In this document: positions 6,004 to 11,717 of the stretch, one piece after another
How positions within the stretch are numbered: position 1 is the first letter of the stretch
Layout: every line of letters begins with the position of its first letter
Origin: an uncultured Chloroflexota bacterium
Lineage (GTDB): Bacteria > Chloroflexota > Anaerolineae > Anaerolineales > Villigracilaceae
NCBI GenBank assembly: GCA_903837815.1
Contig: CAILWD010000434.1
Location: forward strand, 1-11,717
DNA length: 11,717 nt
Direction of reading: 5' to 3'
Made by a program: the position numbers and the translations under genes
The notes under the pieces: model-generated
The model's database searches: none
The model's input: the letters and a program-made list of their open reading frames with translations, nothing else
What the model was told of the DNA's origin: nothing

Positions 6004-7017
6004 ATGGTCATCACTTTCATTTGCTGCAACCGCCCCACCGATTCGCTCCGCGTGCAGGTAAGATGCCGCAACCTCGCAGACGCCATCAACCGCGACGGGC
6101 AACACCGCGCCAATCTGCTGGATATGAAATCCTTTGTCGAGAATACATCCCGCGCGCAAAGGCTTTGCGGCGAGTCTGACCTGCTGGTAATCTACCGCTA
6201 CCTGTACGATTCGATTCTCACCGTCGTTCAGTATTGGCAGGCACGAGATAAAAAAGTGATCGTGGATTTCGACCAGGCGTTCGACTTGCTCCCGCCCGAC
6301 TCTCCCGATGCTCCATTCTGGCGGGAGGGGCGCCCCGTGGAAGGTTGCTTCAACAGCCCCAATCACATCGCCCCGCCGCCTCTCGAACAATTCAAATGGG
6401 GGCTTGCCATCCTTGACGCCGCCACGGTTGGTTCGTATCGCCTTGCCGACGATTGGGCGCGGTTTACGAAAATTTACACCCTGCCCGATTATCTGAACAC
6501 CGACCAGTACCCCGCCCTGAACCAGACTCGCGAAGGAGAAATCCGCCTCGGGCTGGGATATCGCGCCCGGATCTCTGCCGCCGCATCGAGTGGATTGCTG
6601 ACGGCCATCGAGCGCGTCTGCCGTCAATATCCGCAGGTCAAATTCGTGGAATTCGACCAGCCCTGTGCCGGATTAGATGAATGGGTGTCTCATCTTTCCA
6701 CGTTAAACATCGGGTTGGCGCCCGCGCACGACCCATACGATATGCGGCTGGGTTCGTATGATTTGTTAGAGTTTATGATTTCGAAAATTTCATGGCTTGC
6801 CAGTTCCAACGCGCAATTTCAATCTTTATCGGCCTATGGCGACCTGGTGAAAAACACCGCCGCCGATTGGGAAACCGCCCTGCTCGATGCGGTGGACAAC
6901 CTTGAAGCCCGCCGCGAAGAAGCCGGTGGCACAGCATTTCTGTTCGCGCTCAGCCACAACCTTGCCTCGAATTTAACAGCCGTCTTACAAGTGTATGACG
7001 CCATCCTGTGCCAATAG
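6004..7017 (+). CDS. Glycosyltransferase-like protein (GT-B type), partner of the preceding gene
   Basis: A 337-residue protein. I chose the ATG at 6004, two bases after the upstream stop with GGAG eight bases before it; the frame stays open upstream, but that part is a shadow of the preceding gene. It is a diverged relative of the upstream glycosyltransferase region. It begins ITFICCNRPTDSLRVQVRCR (residues 3-22, the lobe-1 strand with the S-x-R pattern). It has the acidic motif VIVDFDQAFD (85-94), comparable to LLDLDDDF upstream, then IRLGLGYRARIS opening the second lobe, and NIGLAPAHDPYD (235-246) followed by SYDLLEFMISKISWLASS. It keeps the Glu in this last helix (E256) that the upstream protein lacks. 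No signal peptide or membrane segment is seen. It presumably acts with its neighbour, perhaps as an unequal pair. Donor and acceptor are unknown. Confidence 0.65.
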   Translation: MVITFICCNRPTDSLRVQVRCRNLADAINRDGQHRANLLDMKSFVENTSRAQRLCGESDLLVIYRYLYDSILTVVQYWQARDKKVIVDFDQAFDLLPPDSPDAPFWREGRPVEGCFNSPNHIAPPPLEQFKWGLAILDAATVGSYRLADDWARFTKIYTLPDYLNTDQYPALNQTREGEIRLGLGYRARISAAASSGLLTAIERVCRQYPQVKFVEFDQPCAGLDEWVSHLSTLNIGLAPAHDPYDMRLGSYDLLEFMISKISWLASSNAQFQSLSAYGDLVKNTAADWETALLDAVDNLEARREEAGGTAFLFALSHNLASNLTAVLQVYDAILCQ

Positions 7018-7029
7018 CGGAGATTCGCA

Positions 7030-7860
7030 ATGTCTGATCTTAACTCTTCACGTTTGAACGCCGAGGGCTGGGAGATCATCCCCAATCAACCCCACAAAGT
7101 CAAGCCGTCAACCATGGTCGCCATCCGCGCTGGAAAATTTTTAATGGGGACCAGCGACGAGGACGTCCAATTTTTGCAAATCAAGGAATCAGATTGGGCG
7201 TTCGAATGGTCGGACCGCGAGTTATTTATCGCCGAACAACCCCAGCATACCGTACAACTGCCAGCTTTTGAAATTGCCCAATTCCCCGTCACCAATTCGG
7301 ATTATTACACTTTTATATGGGATGCCGGCCACAGGATTCCGCGCCATTGGTCGGGGTACACCTTTCTCGACGGGATGGAAGATCATCCTGTCGTGGGTGT
7401 TTCCAAAGCCGACGCCGAGGCGTATATCCGCTGGATGAATGAAAAGACGGGGTCATCGTTCCGCCTGCCGACTGAAGCCGAATGGGAGTACGCCGCCCGC
7501 GGCGACGATGGGCGCATCTTTCCCTGGGGCAACACCTTCGATCCCTGGCGTTGTAACACCTCGGAGAGCATGAAAAAAGAAACCACCCCCGTAGGCTTCT
7601 ACTCGCCCAGCGGCGACAGCGTGCATGGGGTGGCAGACATGGTGGGGAACGTGTGGGAGTGGACTCAGTCGCTCTTCATGCCCTATCCGTACCGGCCCAA
7701 TGCCAACCGCGAAGAGGTCAAGCCCAACGGAAGGTACGTGGTGCGCGGCGGGGCATGGTATTACTCGCGCAAACTGGCGCGCTGCGCGGTGCGTGAAGGA
7801 GTCCTGCCCGATCATCTTTCCCCATCGATTGGTTTTCGTCTGGCGCGTTCCGCCGGTTGA
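7030..7860 (+). CDS. FGE-sulfatase (SUMF1)-fold protein lacking the FGE catalytic cysteines
   Basis: A 276-residue protein with a full formylglycine-generating-enzyme fold. It has MVAIRAGKFLMGTSDED (29-45), FEIAQFPVTNSDYYTF (80-95), HPVVGVSKADAEAYIRWMNE (119-138), FRLPTEAEWEYAARG (144-158), FPWGN (164-168), HGVADMVGNVWEWT (199-212) and the closing RGGAWYYSRKLARCAVRE with SIGFRLA (266-272). True aerobic FGEs carry a copper-binding cysteine pair soon after the RGGS(Y/W) motif. Here that stretch is YYSRKLARC with only C252, which aligns with a non-catalytic position. Formylglycine formation is therefore unlikely; binding, scaffolding or another chemistry is more probable. GGAG lies seven bases before the ATG, 12 bases after the upstream stop, so it closes the glycosyltransferase operon. 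No signal peptide is present. Its stop lies four bases from that of the convergent kinase gene. Confidence 0.85.
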   Translation: MSDLNSSRLNAEGWEIIPNQPHKVKPSTMVAIRAGKFLMGTSDEDVQFLQIKESDWAFEWSDRELFIAEQPQHTVQLPAFEIAQFPVTNSDYYTFIWDAGHRIPRHWSGYTFLDGMEDHPVVGVSKADAEAYIRWMNEKTGSSFRLPTEAEWEYAARGDDGRIFPWGNTFDPWRCNTSESMKKETTPVGFYSPSGDSVHGVADMVGNVWEWTQSLFMPYPYRPNANREEVKPNGRYVVRGGAWYYSRKLARCAVREGVLPDHLSPSIGFRLARSAG

Positions 7861-7864
7861 GAGA

Positions 7865-9901
7865 TTACCTGTCCGTTTTATCGTTGCGCGGCAGGGTGAT
7901 TACGAAGCGTGTTCCTTTACCGGGACTGCTGTCGAATTCGATAGCTCCGTGATGTTCTTTGATGACCTGTTGACTCACTGATAACCCCAGCCCGGTGCCG
8001 TGACGGGCGTCTTTGGTGGTGAAGAACGGCTCGAAGATATGTTCCTGGTGTTCGGGGGCGATGCCTTTGCCGTTGTCCGAAAAGACAATGCGGTATTGAT
8101 TGTTTTCGTACCACGTCGAAATGGTGATCGCGCCCCGCTCGTTTTCGATGGCGCCCACGGCATTCATAATCAAATTAATCCACACGCCCTTGAGTTGGTT
8201 CTGGTGGGCAAGGATGAGCGGCAGATCATCTTGCAGGGCGAGGTTCAATTTGATGCTGCGGTTTCGGATTTCGAAGTTTGACATGGCAACCGCTTCACGG
8301 ATGGTTTCGTTAAGCGAAATTTCTTCGAACTCTTCGCGTTTTTCCTTGCGTGCGCTCTTCAGCAGGTTCCCCACAATTTTGGATGCCCGCACGCCGGCAG
8401 TTTCGATTAACTTCAGGGCTTCTATGGTGTCCTCGTCGGCTTCCCGTAAATCACGCAGGAGAAGTTGGGCGTTGGCTATAATGGCGGAAAGCGGGTTGTT
8501 GATTTCGTGCGCCACGTTCGCTGCCAACTGCCCAATGGATGCCAGTTTTTCGCTTTCGATCAGGTTTGCTTCCAGCATCCATTTTTCGGTTACGTCGTCT
8601 TCAAAGACAATCGCCTGGTTGATTTGCCCATAGTTTTGACGAATGGGGACGGTGGTGATTTCCCATTGGATGAAGGTTTCCTTTGGCTGCCACTCGCGCA
8701 GGCTGCGCACTGCAGGAATGCCATTGAAGGCTTCGGCAACGCGGCATAATGGGCAGGGGCTTTGCCGCGCATACAAACCTTCGTAGCATTTTGTTCCCAC
8801 CAGTTTTTGCGGCGTCGAATTAACCCGTTCACTGCGACGGTTGTTGATAATCATAATGTTATATGAACGGTCAATGGAGTAGATGCAACTGGGGATGTTA
8901 TCGAAGAACGTCCGCAATGTGTTGCGCGAGTTTAGGATTTCCCACTGGCTTGCTTCCAGCGCCGCCTTGCTTATGGTTAATTGATTGGTGTGCTCCATGG
9001 CAAAGATGGCGTTGGCGACCAGCTTTACCATCAATTGCAGGAACCGGGCGCGGCGGTCATCCTTTTTAAGTTCGGACAGGGGATTGATGAAAACCATGGC
9101 GCCCAGAATGTTGTTATTCACCGTCAGCGGAGCGAGAATCACACTATGGATGGGCAATATGCACCCCGTTAGAAGCGGATCGGTTTCGCGTAAAGACAGC
9201 GAGTCAAATTCGAGGGTGGCGATGTTGGGCGAGAGCGCGCTGCAAAGATGGCTGCCTTTGGCGAGAAAGGTTTGTTCTTTCTCCCATTCGGCAGTTGTGG
9301 GAGCCAGGGTTTTTCTGGTTGCAAGGTTGGGGTTTTCGAAATCGAACAATACCAACAGGGCCTCCCTGGCTTCCACGTAATCGCGAATATTCTTCAGGGC
9401 GCGCGCTTGCATGGTGTTCTGGCTGCCGTAGGTGTTTTGATCGCTTACAAAAGTCTCGTAGAATTTGAGTTCGATGTTGTTGTATAGCGTTTGCTGTTTG
9501 TAGTGGTAAAGACGAGTCAGGTTGTGGACACGCAGTCTTAATTCCTGTCCATCGAAAGGCTTGGAGAGAAAATCATCTGCCCCCGCTTTGATCCCTGCCA
9601 TGCGCGACTCGCTGTCATCAAGGGCGGTCACCAGTACAACGGGCACATCTGCCAGGCTGGGGATGGCGCGTAGCTTCTGGCAAACTTCGAACCCGTTCAA
9701 GCCGGGCATCATTACGTCAAGCAGGATCAAATCTGGCAGTATCTTTTCGGCAATGGCGATTGCCTGTTCCCCGTTTTCAGCAATATGTAATTCGTATTTT
9801 TCAGTAGATAGAATCGATTCGATGACATCTCTGCTGCTAATTTCGTCATCCACAATCAAGACACGCGGCGGCGTTTCAGCGGTTTTGAGGCTGGCTGTCA
9901 T
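7865..9901 (-). CDS. Histidine kinase with N-terminal receiver: REC-GAF-PAS-HisKA-HATPase
   Basis: A 678-residue cytoplasmic kinase with no membrane segments. Residues 12-130 form a receiver domain: acidic D18/D19, phosphoacceptor D62 in LILLDVMMPGLNGFEV, T92 and K114. Residues about 150-305 look like a GAF domain. A PAS domain (about 328-440) contains C372 and the pair C383-PL-C386, a cysteine pattern seen in many PAS kinases and possibly binding metal or Fe-S. HisKA follows with the H-box ASIGQLAANVAHEINNPLSA (H465). The ATPase has the N-box (N580), DNGKGI (609-614), FEPFFTTK (623-630) and GTGLGLSV. Its ATG overlaps the stop of the response-regulator gene by ATGA, so the two are translationally coupled and likely cognate. 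The leading receiver suggests an extra phospho-input. The signal and output are unknown. Confidence 0.92.
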   Translation of the reverse strand: MTASLKTAETPPRVLIVDDEISSRDVIESILSTEKYELHIAENGEQAIAIAEKILPDLILLDVMMPGLNGFEVCQKLRAIPSLADVPVVLVTALDDSESRMAGIKAGADDFLSKPFDGQELRLRVHNLTRLYHYKQQTLYNNIELKFYETFVSDQNTYGSQNTMQARALKNIRDYVEAREALLVLFDFENPNLATRKTLAPTTAEWEKEQTFLAKGSHLCSALSPNIATLEFDSLSLRETDPLLTGCILPIHSVILAPLTVNNNILGAMVFINPLSELKKDDRRARFLQLMVKLVANAIFAMEHTNQLTISKAALEASQWEILNSRNTLRTFFDNIPSCIYSIDRSYNIMIINNRRSERVNSTPQKLVGTKCYEGLYARQSPCPLCRVAEAFNGIPAVRSLREWQPKETFIQWEITTVPIRQNYGQINQAIVFEDDVTEKWMLEANLIESEKLASIGQLAANVAHEINNPLSAIIANAQLLLRDLREADEDTIEALKLIETAGVRASKIVGNLLKSARKEKREEFEEISLNETIREAVAMSNFEIRNRSIKLNLALQDDLPLILAHQNQLKGVWINLIMNAVGAIENERGAITISTWYENNQYRIVFSDNGKGIAPEHQEHIFEPFFTTKDARHGTGLGLSVSQQVIKEHHGAIEFDSSPGKGTRFVITLPRNDKTDR

Positions 9902-10671
9902 TTTAGCGGGGTATGTTGTTCTTCGGATTGAATGGTGTAGCCGTAACCTTGCACGGTTTTAATGAAGATCGGATTCTTGGGGTCTTCTTCCACCGCTTCA
10001 CGGATGTTTTTGATATGCACCCGTACCAGGTCGGTACTGCCCGTGTTCGAGGGGTAGTCCCAGACTTCGTCGAGCAGCAGAGAGGGGGAGAAGATTTTGT
10101 TGGGGTGGGTCATCAAATGATAGAGCAGGGTATATTGAACCGGGGTGAGACGAATCTTGCCTTTGGCTGGGCTGGTAAAGACGTAACTGCGCGTGTCCAG
10201 CGCGTATTCTCCGATGCGAATGATGGGATCGGGCGTGGTTTTGTGAGACGCTGGCGATCCATCTACCACAGCCGAGCCTGACTCGGGGCGCAGGGGGCTG
10301 GTGCGCCGCAGAATGGCTTTGACTCGCAGGAGCAGTTCGTCTACGTTGAAAGGTTTGGCCAGGTAATCGTCGGCGCCGACGCTCAGCCCGATGATTTTAT
10401 CTTCCACCTTGTTCTTGGCGGTCAGGAAGATGATGGGCACATCTTTCAGCAGGGCATCTTCGCGCATTTCCTTGCAGACGGTAAAGCCGTCCATGCCGGG
10501 CATCATCACGTCCAGCAAAACCAGGTCGGGAACTTTGCGGCGGGCGGCTTTGAGCCCGGCCACGCCGCTGTTTACCACCTGCACATGATATTCATTTCCA
10601 CGCAGACAACGCTCGATGGTTCTTGCCACCAGACTATCATCTTCGATAACGAGGATGTTGGATAAACTCAT
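9898..10671 (-). CDS. OmpR/PhoB-type response regulator transcription factor
   Basis: A 257-residue regulator. The receiver domain (residues 4-122) has D11/D12, phosphoacceptor D54 in LVLLDVMMPGMDGF, T84 and K106. A linker of about 25 residues leads to a winged-helix DNA-binding domain (about 150-248) with the OmpR signature: IRLTPVQYTLLYHLMTHP, LLLDEVWDY, the recognition-helix region TDLVRVHIKNIREAVEED, and the wing FIKTVQGYGYTI. It binds DNA when phosphorylated, presumably by the overlapping kinase. AGGAGG (10682-10677 on the - strand) stands five bases before the ATG, a strong ribosome binding site. Target genes cannot be read from the sequence; the flagellar or glycosyltransferase operons are possible only by proximity. 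Confidence 0.95.
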   Translation of the reverse strand: MSLSNILVIEDDSLVARTIERCLRGNEYHVQVVNSGVAGLKAARRKVPDLVLLDVMMPGMDGFTVCKEMREDALLKDVPIIFLTAKNKVEDKIIGLSVGADDYLAKPFNVDELLLRVKAILRRTSPLRPESGSAVVDGSPASHKTTPDPIIRIGEYALDTRSYVFTSPAKGKIRLTPVQYTLLYHLMTHPNKIFSPSLLLDEVWDYPSNTGSTDLVRVHIKNIREAVEEDPKNPIFIKTVQGYGYTIQSEEQHTPLK

Positions 10672-10688
10672 AATAACCTCCTGCCGCG

Positions 10689-10694
10689 ATTATA
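10689..10694 (-). promoter_or_regulatory. Candidate -10 box upstream of the response regulator
   Basis: The - strand reads a perfect TATAAT 17 bases before the start codon, but the -35 region is poor (TCCATT at 17-base spacing). Transcription from it would start at about the AGGAGG, leaving almost no leader, so this box may not be the functional promoter. Confidence 0.25.
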
Positions 10695-10730
10695 GTTCGA
10701 TTGAGGATTGGAATGGATTTATCTTGACAG

Positions 10731-10821
10731 GGCTTATGCAGAATGACGCTTTTCTCTGCTAATCTTTGCAACTTCGCAATTGGCGTAGATTAGCGGTTTC
10801 TCTGGTGGTTTTGCATAAGTC
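10731..10821. repeat. Nested imperfect palindrome of about 91 bases
   Basis: Outer arms CTTATGCA (10733-10740) and TGCATAAG (10812-10819) are perfect complements, and the pairing continues for a few bases on either side. Inner arms GCTAATCT (10758-10765) and AGATTAGC (10787-10794) are also perfect. Exactly 17 bases separate outer from inner arm on both sides, so the two inverted repeats share one centre. A third small pairing TTGC/GCAA (10766-10769, 10776-10779) lies in the loop. It sits 60 bases upstream of the response regulator and could be a leader RNA structure, a binding array or the relic of a small palindromic element. Confidence 0.6.
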
Positions 10822-11030
10822 GTGCTTGAGATGCCTCGGTCTCATTATACAACCGGCCGGCGCATAATGGGTTGCTGTAATGATTTTGCCATCCCCCTGC
10901 CCTGCCAGATGCGCCCTCTTTTCCATTCTGCTTGCTTTTTTGTCTCTGGAAGTGGCATGGATATGGATTTTTATCGTCCCATTGCCGCTGCGCCTGCGCT
11001 TTGATTGAACTCCTTCCCCAACTCGCTTTC
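10822..11030. other. Non-coding stretch without recognised gene
   Basis: Part of the gap of about 430 bases (10672-11102) between the response regulator and the DUF1801 gene. Several short overlapping frames exist on both strands, but none has a recognisable motif or good ribosome binding site. A - strand TATAAT (10849-10844) with a weak -35 could drive a transcript running through the palindrome into the response regulator. CCGGCCGG at 10853-10860 is a perfect 8-bp palindrome. Otherwise I see nothing here. Confidence 0.5.
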
Positions 11031-11092
11031 CTGCCAGAATTATTGATAAAACCATCCAAAGGCATTGTCGCTGGTAAAGTCACTTTTGCCAT
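11031..11092 (-). pseudogene. Truncated start of a RibD/DHFR-family (YyaP-like) gene
   Basis: From an ATG at 11092, ten bases after the DUF1801 stop, the - strand encodes MAKVTLPATMPLDGFINNSG. This resembles the N-terminus of bacterial RibD C-terminal/dihydrofolate-reductase-like proteins, which typically begin MGKV(T/I)xxxxxSLDGFI. The frame stays open to 10790 (100 residues in all), but after about 20 residues nothing of the family remains: no NADPH-binding or later motifs, and composition turns to Gln/Arg/Lys/Asn. I read it as a gene start left after a deletion or recombination. Genes of this family often sit beside DUF1801 genes, which supports the call. The recognised match is short, so chance resemblance is possible. 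Confidence 0.45.
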
Positions 11093-11102
11093 GAAGCATC
11101 TC

Positions 11103-11552
11103 TCAAGTTACTGCTTTTTTTACAAGCGCAATGATCTTCGCCTCTTCGGCGGAGGTCAACCTGACCAATGCGAAGGATGCCGCCCACATGTTCCCGTCGT
11201 CGAGTTTCGCGTCGGGTTGGAAGCCGAAGGTTGCATACCTCACGTTGAATTTGCCAGCCGCTTGAAAGAAGCAAATGACCTTGCCTTCCTTGTCCGCATA
11301 GGCGGGCATTCCGTACCAGGTTTTCGGCATGAGTTCGGGCGCGGCGGCGGTGACGATCTCGTGAATCCGCTTCGCCAGCGAGTTGTCTGATCCCTTCATT
11401 TGCGCGATGGCTGCCAGGGCTGCTTTCTCGCCTTCCTTCCGGTTCCTGCTTGCGCGCGCTTCCGCCTTCATCTCCTGGGCGCGAGCCTTCATCGCGGCTT
11501 TTTCTTCGGCTGTAAATCCCTCAGACTTGCGTGTGTCTTTCTTTGTGCTCAT
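11103..11552 (-). CDS. DUF1801 (YdhG-like) domain protein
   Basis: A 149-residue soluble protein. Residues 1-55 are highly charged and helical (Lys/Glu/Ala-rich, probably a flexible or coiled extension). Residues about 58-147 match the DUF1801/YdhG fold. They include SLAKRIHEIVTAAAPELMPK, then TWYGMPAY (79-86), KVICFFQAAGKFNVRYATFG with FG at the strand end, then MWAASFALVRL and a terminal helix AEEAKIIALVKKAV. B. subtilis YdhG has been described as a frataxin-like iron chaperone; most members are uncharacterised, so function here is open. AGGAG lies six to seven bases upstream of the ATG, 34 bases after the stop of the partial upstream gene. Its stop is followed closely by a probable truncated DHFR-like gene in the same direction. 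Confidence 0.82.
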   Translation of the reverse strand: MSTKKDTRKSEGFTAEEKAAMKARAQEMKAEARASRNRKEGEKAALAAIAQMKGSDNSLAKRIHEIVTAAAPELMPKTWYGMPAYADKEGKVICFFQAAGKFNVRYATFGFQPDAKLDDGNMWAASFALVRLTSAEEAKIIALVKKAVT

Positions 11553-11586
11553 GGAAATCTCCTTATTACCCGATGTTACGCACTAT

Positions 11587-11715
11587 TCAGGTTAACCGAA
11601 GTTGCCTAACAGAAAGGCCGGCAGTTTGAAAGAAACCGAGGAGCAAGTCTGGGCGACGACGTAAGCGAGCAAAGCCGAGATCGAGCATGGTGCGAATTTC
11701 TTCTTTACTTGCAGG
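11587..11715 (-). CDS. C-terminal end of an unrecognised protein (cut by window edge)
   Basis: The - strand frame is open from the window edge to a TGA at 11587, giving 42 residues with no start in view. It begins PASKEEIRTMLDLGFARLRR and continues with RPDLLLGFFQTAGLSVRQ before the last residues. The sequence looks protein-like: amphipathic helical, with sensible codon use, and the other two - strand frames read less well. I do not recognise the family; the C-terminus of a transposase or a small helical domain are guesses only. It precedes the DUF1801 gene in the same direction by 34 bases. Confidence 0.45.
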   Translation of the reverse strand, partial: PASKEEIRTMLDLGFARLRRRPDLLLGFFQTAGLSVRQLRLT

Positions 11716-11717
11716 AC

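Noticed and set aside
7740..7860. Diversity-generating-retroelement variable region in the FGE-fold protein
   Set aside because: The C-terminal FGE fold is the usual target type, but there is no Asn-codon-rich variable stretch, no template repeat and no reverse transcriptase in the window.
8000..8281. Short + strand frames across the histidine kinase gene
   Set aside because: They mirror the conserved kinase motifs in antisense and have no ribosome binding sites or recognisable domains.
10724..10729. TTGACA hexamer on the + strand as a -35 box
   Set aside because: No -10-like sequence at 16-18 bases downstream and no + strand gene follows.
10731..10821. Integron attC site
   Set aside because: The length and imperfect symmetry are suggestive, but I see no GTTRRRY-type R' box paired with its R'' partner and no integrase or cassette array.

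Overview
The window looks like a chromosomal segment of a flagellated bacterium. A member of the Chloroflexota (Anaerolineae-like) is my best guess, inferred from protein style and gene content only; no rRNA or marker gene is present to fix the taxonomy. The DNA is moderately GC-rich and densely coding, with short intergenic gaps.

Layout. (1) 1-889, + strand: the C-terminal part of the flagellar hook protein FlgE, cut by the window edge. It ends at a strong bidirectional hairpin terminator (947-984) and a pair of mirror-image palindromes (995-1056). (2) 4208 down to 1076, - strand: a compact flagellar operon. In transcription order it holds an M23/LytM endopeptidase without a signal peptide, a YcgR-like PilZ c-di-GMP effector, a FliK-like hook-length protein, and a stand-alone FlhB C-terminal domain (YlqH/FhlB type) lacking the NPTH autocleavage motif. 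The last two abut with no gap. Two related hairpins lie between the PilZ and FliK-like genes. (3) 4370-7860, + strand, divergent from that operon: a TPR-glycosyltransferase fusion, a second GT-B-like glycosyltransferase, and a formylglycine-generating-enzyme-fold protein without the FGE cysteine pair. The divergent intergenic region carries a perfect 14-bp palindrome, a sigma-28-like -10 box facing the flagellar operon and a sigma-70-like promoter facing the glycosyltransferases. (4) 10671 down to 7865, - strand: a two-component pair, an OmpR-type response regulator overlapping (ATGA) a REC-GAF-PAS-HisKA-HATPase histidine kinase. (5) 10672-11102: a gene-poor gap of about 430 bases with a nested imperfect palindrome (10731-10821) and what looks like the truncated start of a RibD/DHFR-family gene. 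(6) 11103-11717, - strand: a DUF1801 (YdhG-like) protein and the last 42 residues of an unrecognised upstream gene.

How it may fit together. Regions 1-3 plausibly serve flagellar assembly: hook (FlgE), hook-length and export switching (FliK-like plus FlhB-C-like), cell-wall penetration (M23) and motor braking (PilZ). The divergent glycosyltransferase module may glycosylate flagellar or other surface protein; that link rests on position alone. The two-component system may regulate the neighbourhood, but nothing in the sequence shows this directly. I found no CRISPR array, tRNA, rRNA or intact mobile element.
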